A stretch of 64,000 bases of DNA from Aureobasidium sp. EXF-3400 (Eukaryota > Ascomycota > Dothideomycetes > Dothideales > Saccotheciaceae), in assembly GCA_024195585.1 (NCBI GenBank), contig SWBL01000177.1:38317-102316 (forward strand), in the 5' to 3' direction. The notes beneath the pieces were generated by a model, which saw only the letters and a program-made list of their open reading frames with translations, did not search any database and was not told where the DNA came from. Shown here in pieces: positions 40,083 through 51,619 of the stretch. Each line of letters begins with the position of its first letter. Position 1 is the first letter of the stretch. The translations under genes were made by a program, and so were the position numbers.

Positions 40083-42015
40083 ATGTCGGGAAGACGCAAT
40101 GGCAATCGCATTCGCGGCCCGTCAGTAGCGTCGCACTTCTCTCATGCTCTTACATCGACTGACCATGCCTTACAGACAATCTGCCTTGACCGATTTCCTC
40201 TCTTCACACAACATCTCAGCACAACAGATTCGCGATGACTACGAACGCCGCGTCCGCGAAGCCGCTCAGCAAGAGAATGCCGGCGAAGGCACCTCAAACG
40301 CACCACCACCGAACGACCCAGACGCCGAAGCCGCTGCTGCACTAGCCGCAGAGGAAGCCGCAGACGCCGCTGCCGAGAAGACCAAGAAGAGAAAGAGGAA
40401 GGAAGAAGCCGCCATCGAGAAGATCAAGAAGGCAAAGGGAGCAAAGGGCGGGAAGAAAAAGAAGAAGCCAGCGAACAGTGACGATGAGGATGATGAGGAC
40501 TTCGACATCAGCAATGCTATGTACACGAAGGCTCCTCCTATGCCTGGTCAATTCGAACACTGCGAGATCTGCAGCAAGCGCTTTACCGTCACACCTTACA
40601 GCAAGACTGGCCCTGATGGAGGTCTGGTATGCACGCCCTGCGGCAAGGACCTCGCCAAAGAAGGAGATGCAGCAGCTGGAAAGAAGACAAGAAAGGCGCC
40701 AGCTGGAAGAAAAAGACGTCAGGTTGAGAGCGAGCGCTTGAACGGTATCGCTGTCGGTGGTGCAAAATCACTGCAGCAGCTCTGCATCGAGAAGGTCGCC
40801 CAGTACCACGAAGATGTCGATGAGCTGGGCGAACTACCCGAACCTGTCATGCTGCGACTGGCCGAGATCTTCGCAAAGAAGCGCGTCCTGAACCCGAAAA
40901 CACTCAAGCTCTTCGTCCGACCTGATTCGGATGTTGTCTGCATTCACGATGCTGCATATCTAGAGGTCGAGGACTATCAGGGTATTTGCGCTGTGGCTCC
41001 CGGACTCAAAAAGCTTGTCATCCGTAATGCTTGTCAGCTCAAGGACGAAGTCATTGAGTACATGATGGATAAGTGCGACTCGATCAACTTCATTCAGTTC
41101 TATGCTGCCAATCTGGTGTCGGATGATGTGTGGCGCAAGCTCTTCCAGAGATACGGTAAGCAGTTGAGAACAGTCAAGCTTTCATGGTTGGATGCCTCAT
41201 TCGACGACGACACTGTCCGCGAATTGGTTGAGAGCTGCCCAAATCTCGTCCGCCTCAAGCTCAAGCTCTGCCGCAAGCTCACCGAAGAGTCCATCATCTC
41301 TCTGGCTGATCTGACCAATCTTGAGCGTTTGTCGCTGCAGACTGGTGCTCAACCATCGCCTGAGGTTGTCATCAACCTTGTCAAATCTGTCGGCCCGAAA
41401 CTGCGCACACTCTCCTTCGAAGACTTCCTTGATCTCGACGATGCAGTTCTGGCTCAGATCAAGGAGTCCTGTAACAAGCTAGAGAAGTTCCGCCTGCAGA
41501 TGAACGATGTCGCCAGTGATGCTGCTTACGCCAATCTTTTTACCGACTGGAAGAACCCGCCTCTCACATTTGCCGACTTCAGCGGAACTCGTGATGTCGA
41601 CAACAGTAACCCTCAAGGACCTGAAGAAGCTATCGGACTGGCTTCTGCTGGCTTCAAGGCCCTCATGGCACACTCTGGCTCAGCTCTGCGCACTCTCGAC
41701 ATCGCCTCTTGCCGACACATCAGTCTGCAAGCTTTCATAGATGTTTTCGGCAGCGGTATCAAGTACCCTAACCTTGAAACTATCAACTTGAGCTTCTGCA
41801 GTGCTGCCGATACATCCGTGGTCGCTGGAGTATTCCAGAGCTGTCCGGCCATCAAGAAGGTCATTGCCTTTGGCTGTTTCGATGTCACTGATGTCGTCGT
41901 CCCTCGAGGTATTGCCTTGATTGGTGTACCCAAGGCTCAGGACGCCATCGAGCAGATTGGTACTGGCATCGATGTCGCTGAAGCTCTGAGCCGCATGATT
42001 GATGTCGGTGCTTGA
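40083..42015 (+). CDS. RAD7: DNA repair protein Rad7 (nucleotide excision repair)
   Basis: Exons are 40083-40120 and 40176-42015, giving 625 residues. The N-terminus MSGRRNGNRIRGPQSALTDFL is typical of fungal Rad7. An acidic and Lys-rich, unfolded stretch follows (EKTKKRKRKEEAAIEK, NSDDEDDEDFD), then a four-cysteine zinc module C142-X2-C145, C165-X2-C168, then leucine-rich repeats (for example LRTVKLSWLDASFDDDTVRELVESCPNL) to the end. In yeast Rad7 binds Rad16 and acts in global genome repair of UV damage, also as part of a cullin ubiquitin ligase. The zinc module is absent from the shorter descriptions of yeast Rad7 that I recall, so its role is open. Exon 1 carries only 38 coding nt and the splice gives GP-QSALTDF. 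Minisatellite units lie in its upstream region. Confidence 0.93.
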
Positions 42016-43147
42016 GGATGTCCCGGCATGATCCTCCGATGGTCCTGTCTCACGGCTTTCCTAGTATTTGCTTTCTCTTGCATCGTTTCTTTTGTATCGT
42101 TTACTTTAGCATGGAGTTCTGGTGGCTTTTCTGGTTCAATTCCGGTTCAAGAGGGGACTGCTACATTCAGCAGTGACAGGTGGTTTTCATGATGAAAAAT
42201 GATCCTTTTGCGATCACTAGATAATGCGCTTTTTCACAATAAAAGTCTACAGTATTTTTGTGCGTAGGTACGAGTACGGCCCTCACTGCTAATCACTGTC
42301 ATTTTGAGCTCGTTTCACGAGTCTTATCTCTCTCCATCCGTGACAGCCGTGATGGGCATTCAATCCTACTTATTGGAGTTGGACGATTTTTTAGACCTCG
42401 GGGACAGTCGGAATGTCCATTGAGGGTAAAGATTGAAAAAAAAAAAAAGACGTCTGTATAGCTGGACGATACCGAGCATGTGTGAGAAATGCATACCACA
42501 AACTTCTGCGTTATAGCAGCCGTATCCTATAGTTGACTTATGAAGCGCCTTTGCTGGTGGGTATTTATAGATTGGTGGTCACTGTACCGGAGTACCTGTT
42601 CGCAAAAATTGCCGCGGACGTCACCAAAAGCTTGTTCCTGCGGCGCTTTCTGCCGATCAGGGTCAACACTGACTTTTCGCACCTCAACTGACTTTAACGA
42701 TAGTGAGCGGATCATCCTTGATGACTTTTGTGTCACCTCAAGATCGAGTCTTTGTGCTCAAGAGTATGAACGTGATAGGTCCAGACCCAAAATTTGCAAT
42801 ATCGAGCTGCAGTTATCGCTGCGTCTATGATGATCAGGGGTATCAATCTCCTGATGTCTTTCAACTTGTGCAACTAGCTATTTATGTTCGGATGGGGCGG
42901 CTCCGTTATATACGCGTCCGACAGATTGAAAGGGTCACCCAACCTGATGGCGGCAAGATTCGTCATTGGCTGTCCTGTGTATAGTATCTCATTTCTGTCT
43001 CCTTCTATTGCTTCTTTCATACTCTCCCTGTACATAATACCTTTGTCGCCGAGACCCCTTGGACTGACAAGGACGCTTACTCTTCTTTCACGGACCTTGA
43101 ATTTCTTGGCGAGTTGATGAGAGTTGTATACGACTCACACAGCAGCC
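42016..43147. other. intergenic region, 1.1 kb
   Basis: A 12-14 nt A run at about 42437 marks the left part. Overlapping frames at 42540-42984 (+) lack motifs. The right end is the promoter of the aquaglyceroporin gene. Confidence 0.45.
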
Positions 43148-45085
43148 ATGGACCGGTCATCAGTTGATCGTGGCCGTCGCATGCGTTCCACTGTGAGCAC
43201 ACCCGATCACTAATTTGTTGCAAATAGCTGATGTTTACCAAAGTCGGCCTCGATTCAACAAGATCATTTCGATGTTGTTTCTCCAAACAGAGAAAGCAAC
43301 AATGAGGACCCACCCATCAATCCGGCCATCAACCGAGCCCGAACATTCAATCAACCAGAATCATCACCCATCAGTATGGGTATCCGCCGTCGGGGCACGA
43401 CAACGAGTTTTCGTCCACGAAACAGATCTCTGGTTCGAAGGGCTACTGGAACGAGTTATGGAAATGAGGAACCATTCAGTCTTGCTGGACCGCAAGATGT
43501 CGTCGCCGTCGCCCACCAGCATGTGCCTTACGTGGACCCTGGATATGCTCAGTTGAACCCGGCATACACCCAACCTATGCATGCTAAGCCTGTATGGTCG
43601 TTGGCAAAGCCCTTGCCTAGGGTCGTGAGACCTGGTATGGTGCCTACCGCTAGCGAGATAAATACCATCAACCAGCAAGCGGCAGATTCTGAGATCACCG
43701 AGGGCGATGTGGAACAAGGGCCGGAACCTACACTTCGTCTCGATCGTGTATCTGACAAGCTTCAAGCCGTTCGAGCAGAACGAGAACGACGCTTCCTGGA
43801 AGGCCGGTCTGGATCTAAGAGGACCGGAAGATCTAGAGCAGATTCTTCATCCTCGATGCACTCGCAGAATCAACAACAGCTTCGTCCCGAGACCAGTGCT
43901 CAACAAGGAAGTACTAACGTTGACGTCTTGCCCGATGTAGCCGAAGAGCAGGAACCCAACGACCACGAGCAGTTCCCAGAGTACGAGGAAACCTTCGACC
44001 CTGCTCAAGCTTACCGCCCAACCTATCGACCAACCTATGAGTTTGACGACGGCTTCTCTGCACAGACGGCCCTGGATAATCTTCCTGAGGATGATGACCT
44101 CACTCTTACCAACGACAACGCCCTCGAAGATGAAGTCTACAACGCCCATACCCACTGGAGTGTCGTCCGTCACCGCTTCCGTCAAGAACTTGCAGAATTC
44201 CTTGCCGTCATCGTCCAATTGACTCTAGGTTTCTGCGCCGACTTGTCCATCACTCTTGGTGGTGCCGCAGCAAACAATGCCATTTTCGGTGATCTGGCTT
44301 GGGGCTTCTCCACCATGATTGGAATCTACATTGCCGGAGGTCCCTCGGGTGCCCATCTCAACCCCGTAATCACGATTGTTTTGTACATTTTCCGCGGCTT
44401 TCCCAAGCGCCAAATCGGAGGCTACATTCTCGCGCAACTACTCGGCGCTTTCATTTCCGGCTTCATCGCTTATGGCATTTTCTCGACGCAGATTCACGCC
44501 TATCTCGCTTCTCCTGCGGCAGGACTCACAGAGAAGGAAGCCACTCAGAACATTCTTAATGCCTTCCTTACCGGTCTGCGCAATGACAATGTCAACCTCG
44601 TCACTGGATACTTTACTGAATTCGTGGCTACGGCGTTCTTGGCACTCGTTGTGTTGGCCCTCGGTGATGATACAAACACGCCCCCTGGCGCTGGTATGAC
44701 GGCCCTTATCCTCGGTTTCGTCATCTGCGTCTTGCTGCAGGCATTCGGCAGCACCACTGGTGCAGCCCTAAACTCTACCCGTGACCTGGGACCAAGATTG
44801 GCCCTCTGGGCCTTGGGATTCAGCAGGGAGTTGGTCTGGAAAGACAACTGGTGGCTGTGGGGCCCCTGGTTGGCGTGTATCCCTGGCGGCATCGTGGGTG
44901 CCACACTATACGATATCTGCATTTTCACCGGTGGAGAAAGTCCCATCAATTATCCAAGAAAGAGAGTTTGGAGAGCTGGGCACAAAGCAAAGAAGAAGTG
45001 GGCTAGAAGACTCAGACCTTGGAGAAAAGGCAAGGGCAAGAAGGCCAAGGAGCAAGAGGCAGAGCAGCAGAAACCATCGAATTGA
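43148..45085 (+). CDS. Fps1-like aquaglyceroporin with altered NPA boxes
   Basis: Proposed exons are 43148-43192 and 43244-45085, giving 628 residues. The upstream exon (MDRSSVDRGRRMRST) joins at a CCAAAG acceptor to a frame that stays open into the main exon; starting at 43376 instead would give 569 residues. A hydrophilic N-terminus of about 270 residues precedes six membrane helices of the major intrinsic protein family (FLAVIVQLTLGFCADL, FGDLAWGFSTMIGIYIAGGPSGAHLN, GYFTEFVATAFLALVVLALG, ALILGFVICVLLQAFGS). The two pore loops carry N388-P-V and N525-S-T-R-D in place of NPA/NPARD. Long termini and altered boxes resemble yeast Fps1, the glycerol exporter of osmoregulation. Glycerol as substrate is inferred. 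The C-tail is strongly Lys/Arg-rich. Confidence 0.88.
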
Positions 45086-45684
45086 TTTTGCTTGTTTAGG
45101 TTTTGGTTTGCATAGATTATAGAACTTATAGACGATACAGGTATAGAAGAATAGATGGAATACTACTAGATTCGGCATATCTCGTTATAACAACCTCAGT
45201 ACACCCACAAAAAGCAAGTCCGAGTACCCATGCTGACACTGATATCAAAAAGTCAAGTCTATAGCTATGCAACCAAATAATGACCCAATGCCTGCTTTAT
45301 AAACCCATGACAACACAAACTTGGCAAATGCTCAATGAATGAGTCAGATTTCAGGGCGGTACAACTCAACACGCGATGCTCGATAGAGGAAGACCAAAAA
45401 GCTCATGTCAAGTTCCACCTTAGCGCCGGCAAAGATATCCTGATTGGTGGCGAGAAGATGCACAGTAGATAACAGGGTATATTGATCAGAAGCAAATACG
45501 CATTCCACGTCGGTGCCAATTCCGGTAGATAGTAATCCAGCGTAAGAGAAAAATGTTCATTGAGGCGTTTTTCGAAACAGAGATGCCAATATCTCATAGC
45601 TTCATGAACTAGTAGAGGCAGAAAGCTGTGATGTGAATTGAGTGTGAGCAATTGAACCATGTATGAAAGGCAGTGATATCGTGT

Positions 45685-45755
<71 letters not shown>
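45086..45755. other. convergent intergenic region with (GT)n microsatellite
   Basis: This is the 3' flank of the aquaglyceroporin gene and of the minus-strand membrane protein gene. Apart from the dinucleotide tract at its right end, no gene or structure is seen. Confidence 0.55.

Positions 45756-45756
<1 letters not shown>
45687..45756. repeat. (GT)35 microsatellite, read as (CA)35 in the minus-strand mRNA
   Basis: There are 35 uninterrupted GT units, 70 bp. The last T is the first plus-strand base of TCA, the reverse complement of the TGA stop of the membrane-protein gene, so the repeat begins directly after that stop in the transcript. Confidence 0.97.
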
Positions 45757-45757
<1 letters not shown>

Positions 45758-47555
45758 ATGGCTGAGTGCTCGGCCCAGATGAGCTTCTCGATCTCTCCAA
45801 CATTTCTCTTGAAGGAGTCTGAGCTAGAGTCGGTACTTCCAGAGTATCTCTTCGAGCTTGAGTTGTTATTGCTGGAGTAGCAATAATAGGTGTTGAGACA
45901 GGATCTTGACTGTCGATTGACCTTGCTCCCATCGAATCAGACCGTGATCGTTGTTGTGCATAATCATGCGAAGATGGGACAGGAGCTCGCATATCTGAAG
46001 CACGACTATCGGATCTTGATAGGCGTCCTGAGTTGTATCGTCGCTCTGTATCCGTCAACCCTTCGGCTCGGAATTGCTCGCCAGGTATCGTCGGGTATGT
46101 GTTCGCATCACGTCTGAACGATGATGTATCGAACTGGCCGTGGCCTGGTGTACCCATGTAGTCGCCTATTTTGCTCATAAATTGAGCGACTTTGCGACGA
46201 CCCCCTCTGTCGGTCGGGATCGTACTAGCCATACTGCGTTGAGTGTGGACATGTGTCAAAGCATTAGATTTTATCCTGCTGTGGTTGGAGTCATTGGTAT
46301 CTGGTCGAACACTTCCATGACAAGATGAATTAGAAACAGAGTTATCATCTGTGCTGTCGTGAGGCTGGGCAGAGTCTGAATCAGTTTCTGGTTCTGCAGA
46401 TGTCGTTGTCAAATATACAACGAGCGATCCCATCACAGCGAGTCCTGTACCAACGATTGGCGCCCATTGACCAATACTAGCTATTGGTTCTGTTTGATAT
46501 CTGAGCTGTTGATTGAACAGGTTGATCTCGCCGAGGATAAGAATGACGACCACGGCAAGGCCAAATAATGGTGCTTCAATAACGTTCAGAAAGCGTTTGA
46601 TGAGGCTGTTGATAGCCTTGACTTTCTTCTCTTCCGGATCCGGATTTTTGTCGGTCTCTACGGCGAAGCGTGACTTCCAGTTGATCTCGAGAATCTTGTT
46701 CCACATGGATATGAGCGTCAGTATAGCTGGGATGCAACATGCGGCGCAAAGGAGCGTCACAGTGCCGAAGGTCAGCAGAGTTGGAGCAGGTATCACATAT
46801 ATGTTGTTTGCAGCATCTTTGCGCATCGGAGAGGACGGCCCGTGATCTACGGAGCAAGCCAAGTTACAAGTAGTATTCCCATAATCGAAGTCCGCAAGAG
46901 ATATCAGACTTCCGTTGCTCGATTTGCAAACTTGAGACTTGGTGCGGAAGAATTCAACAGCAAGGCTTAGTAGACCTTGACACGCGTTAGCACTCTGACG
47001 ACATATTATGGACAAAACAAGTCCTCCTACCAGAAAGAATAAGGATCGTCCAGAGAAATATGATATTCCGACCAGGGTCCATGAAGTATGTCCGCGAATT
47101 TTTGACGGTCGCTGGAGCTGCCAGGATACCTAGAGAGCATAGTTGAAAAGCTCCATAGATGTCCATGTCTACGGCACCTAAAGACCTTAGCTGAGCGAGT
47201 CGAGCTGATCACAAAGCATATTAGACTTACCATCGACATGTAAAGCTGCAAGTGTAATACCATGGAGGGCAGCGACAGCAGGAAAGAGCAGTACAGCAGC
47301 CAAACAAGCATCTTTTATCCAATCTGCCTTTTTGCCAAAAACGCATAGAAAGACGAGAACATAGTAACTTTGTTGGTTAGTGATGCATTCTCGACTTGCA
47401 CGTAACCAAACTTACAGCACTCTTGACCCTGGGCCATACTGTCCACTAACTGGCCAAGCACATACTACAGGCAGTCCAGGACTTGAGCCGTCTGCTGTCG
47501 TCACGTTTCGTGAGAGTAGTTCTCCAATCGGGAATATCGTTGAGACGGGCGGCAT
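45756..47555 (-). CDS. multispan membrane protein, function unknown
   Basis: Exons are 47555-47416, 47367-47231, 47177-47031 and 46975-45756, giving 547 residues. The first half is hydrophobic with about seven likely membrane segments (VLYYVLVFLCVFGKKADWIKDA, AALHGITLAALHV, FQLCSLGILAAPATV, IIFLWTILILSGLLSLAV, PAPTLLTFGTVTLLCAACC, PLFGLAVVVILILGEI, WAPIVGTGLAVMGSLVVYL). The second half is a Ser/Thr/Asp/Arg-rich tail, probably cytosolic. Related multi-exon membrane proteins are common in filamentous ascomycetes and mostly unstudied. The N-terminus is uncertain: the frame before the ATG stays open back to a TTAG acceptor-like site at about 47613 (residues NHTCVGPPSAASPFLA), so there may be an extra upstream exon. 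The stop codon is followed at once by the (CA)35 tract. Confidence 0.78.
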
Positions 47556-48153
47556 AGCCAAGAATGGTGACGCCGCCGAGGGAGGGCCGACACACGTGTG
47601 GTTGAAGGTCGGCTAATTACTCCGCTTCCAGAAGACTGTAACAAGCTCTTGGACGGAAGATGATGATGTCCATCAAGGACTTTGGAGGTGAAGAAAACCG
47701 TGTTCGAAACGATGACTGAATTCCATCTTCAAATGAGGCGCTGCGCCTTCGGGGCGTGGACGACTGGCTCGGGTACTTGGACACTTTATGGCTGCCTTTT
47801 TTTCTGCGCGAAGGAACGAGGGAAGGTGCCTTGGTGCTCCAAAGCGCGAGGCTGAGGCGCGGGGTCAAGACGATCTTCACCGGTTCCCTGCAATGAACAA
47901 CGGTTCATTGCAGCATCGGCGCAGCCTTCAAGAAAGAGGGATAGAGTTGACTTAGACGATACGGGCATTTAAGCATACGAGGTTTGGGCGTGCGTCCGCC
48001 ACACAGACACTCAGCCCCCTTCGTCAGTCAAAACACTTCCTCAGTATATCCAGTCGCAGCGCGCCAAACAATGTCGTCGCGACGACGTGAGTAGGGCACG
48101 AATCCACTCATTCTATCGACTTGAATTGTGTCGCACTCCTGCTAAGATCGAAC
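47556..48153. other. region between divergent genes, with possible unassigned 5' exons
   Basis: This holds the promoters of the membrane-protein gene (-) and the ArsB/CitM-type permease (+). On the minus strand the frame remains open to 47613. On the plus strand an ATG at 48071 followed by GTGAGT/GTAGGG donors could be an extra first exon of the permease. Both are left out of the main models. Confidence 0.45.
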
Positions 48154-50392
48154 ATGGCCGAAGACTTGGACACTAGTCAGATCAAGGAATGGCGGTCCAT
48201 TGTCACACTCATTGTATTTCTGTTAACCAGTAAGTCGTCGTCTCGCCAGCATTTAATTATGCATCCATGCCAACTCGAACACAGATATCGTGGTTCTCTT
48301 TCCATTCAAGGTCCCGATATATGTACCGCGAAGTTTTTACAATGCCATACTGAACGTGCTGAGCGTCTGTCGCATAATACCCCCTAGGCAACATGGAAAT
48401 GCGCAGAACAAAGTCAGCGACGGAGCTTCAAAATTTGTGCGCATGAATTTTTCTATGAGTTTTTCGACCGCGCCATTGATTGCCGACCTCTTTTTGTTGG
48501 CAATCTCGGCTATTGGACGACAGGAAGTCCATGATGGTACCGTCGGCGCTGACAACATCAGTCCTATCGACATCATGGTATTCTTCGTCACTCTGGCTTA
48601 CATCGCCATCTCCATCGATGCGTCCGGACTCATCAGATTCTTGGCCTTCAAGGTGCTTCAAAAAGGAGGAAAGGTCGGCCACTTGCTCTTCTTCTATCTG
48701 TACGCATTTTTCTTCAGTCTGGGAGCCTTTGTCGGAAATGACCCTATCATCTTGTCTGGCACAGCTTTTCTGGCATACATGACACGAGTCTCCAGCAACA
48801 TCGATCACCCTAGGGCATGGATGTATTCTCAATTTTCCATCGCAAACATTGCCTCGGCCATTCTGGTCTCATCGAACCCGACAAATCTGGTACTCGCTGG
48901 AGCCTTTCAAATCAAGTTCATTGTGTACACCGCCAACATGATCGTCCCCGTTGTGGTTACCGCGATCGTTTTGTTCCCTTTCTTGCTGTACGTTGTTTTT
49001 GCAAGTCCACAGCTTATCCCGCTGTCAATCGAGATGGAGACTCTGTCGGACGAGGCAAAAAGCAAGAAGCCAGTCAACCCCAATATTCCTCAGGCAAAAG
49101 GAAAAGAACCAGAAGATGATGAGGAAGAATCTCCAGAGAATAAGGAGCTTGCACTTGCAGAAATCATGAATCCTTTCTTGGACAAGGGTGGTGCAACTTT
49201 CGGATCTGTTGTCATGGCAGTCGCACTCATTACACTTCTCGGAATCAACGCGGCCAGTTCGGCTATTGGCGAGCATCCCGTATTCTGGATAACTCTGCCA
49301 GCCGCGACCATCATGTTCTGTTGGGATGTCGCTTACGGATGGAGACACCGCAAAGAAACCCGCGAGATTGCTAAGAGACGTCAAGCGGAATTCAGACAAG
49401 CGCAAGAAGGGCGAGCCAACAGTGAAAGACAAACCGGCGGCATGTTTCAGACTTCAGGGGCTTCAAGTTCGTTCGTCCACGTTGTACCACCTACGCCTGA
49501 GGTCGCAGGCTCTGAGAAGAGCATTCGTTCAGTGGCGGACATGAGCCCAAATGCTGGTTCAGCCATATCACCTGCGGAGCGAGACTCGACGAACGACGGA
49601 TCGAGGAATAAAGAAGCATCGAGATACGAATCACACGAAACAAACTACTCACACACCGAAAAGCTAGACTCAGCATTGGATAAAGCCATCGATGAAGAAA
49701 AGACACGATCATGTGAATATGACACGCACGACCAGCCTACATCTTTGGTCTCATTCATTGCAGCTAAGTATAGATGGTTGCAAGAGACTTTTCCTACTGT
49801 CATGGCAGTCTTGGGTCATCTTCCGCTCAAGCTCGTCCCGTTCGCACTCTCAATGTTTGTGCTTATCCAAGGACTTGTCACTAAAGGTTGGGTACCTGTG
49901 TTTGCATATGGATGGGATCACTGGGTGTCCAAGACCGGTACCATTGGCGCGATTGGTGGCATGGGCTTCCTAGGTGTTATCCTCTGCAACGTGAGTGCTC
50001 AATGATCCACAAACCTCCAGGACACTATACTGACCAAATTGTAGTTCGCAGGAACAAACATCGGCACAACCATCCTGCTTTCGCGAGTGATACAGGCTTG
50101 GCAACAGATTCACATCAACAACGGCATACCCATCACCGACCGCACTTTCTGGGCAACCGTATATGCCATGGCATTAGGCGTCAACTATGGAGCATTCAGC
50201 ATAGCTTTCAGTGCATCATTGGCCGGTCTGCTGTGGCGAGACATCCTTTCCCGCAAGCACATCCATGTCAGACGACTAGACTTTGCACGCGAGAATATAC
50301 CCATCATCGCAGTGGCGATGGTGGTCGGCTGCGCCGTCTTGGTTGGTGAGATTTATATCATAAGGGACAACTCGCCATATAAAATGGGATAA
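48154..50392 (+). CDS. ArsB/CitM (ion transporter superfamily) permease
   Basis: Exons are 48154-48229, 48285-49990 and 50045-50392, giving 709 residues. The protein is a multispan transporter. Conserved loops typical of the family are FSMSFSTAPLIADLFLL, FFFSLGAFVGNDPIILSGTAFL, IANIASAILVSSNPTNLVLAGAF (the SNPTN motif is a hallmark) and, near the end, GFLGVILCN-FAGTNIGTTILLSRV. Fungal members are annotated as arsenite, anion or Na+/H+ antiporter-like permeases; the ion here is not determined. Two long hydrophilic cytosolic loops (an acidic one ending PEDDEEESPENKE and a Ser-rich one of about 120 residues) interrupt the helices. An upstream ATG at 48071 could add MSSRRRESN through a GTAGGG donor and GCTAAG acceptor; I kept the simpler start. 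Confidence 0.85.
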
Positions 50393-51619
50393 GAATGTGT
50401 GTAGAAAATCTCACCTCCGGAGTTTTTAGATTGTACATAAATCCCAAAAACATGTGTATATGCTTTACAGAGTTGTGATATTCAGTCTCCATTCTCAAAC
50501 CCAATTCTCAACACTCGTCATAGAGTTCTGAGCCATTCTCAGCTGAATATCATCTGTCAGTTGAAAAGGTCTGATCGCGAAATAAATACCAATGATCTCC
50601 AAACCCAATACGTGCAATAAGAGTGTGGCTTTCATGAACAAATCTGTCATTGATTTTGAGTATACGCGACTGTTGCTCCATCTGGGGCTCAAAGAAGCAT
50701 AGTCTGGACAAAATGCAGGTGACCGCCTGAACAAGCAAATCGCTTTTGTCTTTGTAGGCTTTCGTTCTGTGCGACAGAGCTGTGGAACGTGGGCAGTTGG
50801 AACTGTGGAACGTCTAGCCCAACGCAAATGCCGACAGCCTGAGTCTTTCAGAGAGTCAAGGAGAGGCTCGTTCTTGCTCAAAAGACTGACTCTCCCTCCC
50901 GGACCCAAATCCAGAGTCATCTGTGCATCTTCGAACTCGAGCTGAAGAGCACTGGACTGGTGAAATTTGATTGCATTTTAGCTCAGGCAAGTGGTCAATT
51001 TGAGCAGGTGCATCCGGGCTGAGCTGATCCGGAGATTGCCCGTCGCTTGATCCTTCCCACATCAGTCACTGTCCACTTCTCTTCACTTCCACATCTTCCC
51101 AGAACAGTTGTACACATGCCCGTATCTGCCTTGACTGACAATGCAGATTTGGAATGTGCTCTGTAGTCCGACTCATGCCTCGAAAGCTATGTCCAGATGA
51201 ACTGATCTTTGAGTCCACAAGAAATCACGGAGATGCCGACTACGAATCAACACGACATAAGCGGAAGGCGGTAGTAGCCTTCTCAAGGTCGCTCTTGAAC
51301 TAAGTGTTCTTCAGAGTCGACGGCCAGGCCGAAGCTGGATACAACACCAAGAAGATTGATCGCTCCACTCTGATGTATCGTGGCTTCTAGTCTTGGTAGA
51401 GAAGCAGATTCGAATGCTCCTCAGCTGAGAGATTTTGCTTAGTGAGTTAGACGCACAAGACTTATAAGTATGTAGCCTTGTCCAATACTACCAAGGAATC
51501 ATCTCGAAATCATCCTGTTGTTATGCGGTCATCTTGTTAAATTCTTTCTCGCGTCGACCTTCTTGCAGCTTATCATATACATCGCTCTGCACCAGGCATT
51601 AGAAGCCGCCTCAACTTAC
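50393..51619. other. intergenic region, 1.2 kb
   Basis: A minus-strand frame (50920-50495) ends in a hydrophobic stretch (LFMKATLLLHVLGLEIIGIYFAI) but has no family resemblance and no splice partner. Otherwise nothing was recognised. The right end is the promoter of the secreted protein. Confidence 0.45.

Noticed and set aside
42540..42984. Two overlapping plus-strand frames between RAD7 and the aquaglyceroporin
   Set aside because: The frames overlap in different phases, lack motifs and contain no consistent intron model.
45689..45880. Val-Cys repeat open frame on the plus strand
   Set aside because: It is only a translation of the (GT)n microsatellite.
50495..50920. Minus-strand frame ending in a hydrophobic segment
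   Set aside because: It has mixed composition and no recognised family; a single membrane-like stretch is weak evidence.
51518..51619. Upstream ATG of the secreted protein
   Set aside because: It would place 34 residues before a clear signal peptide; the downstream ATG at 51620 gives normal secretion topology.
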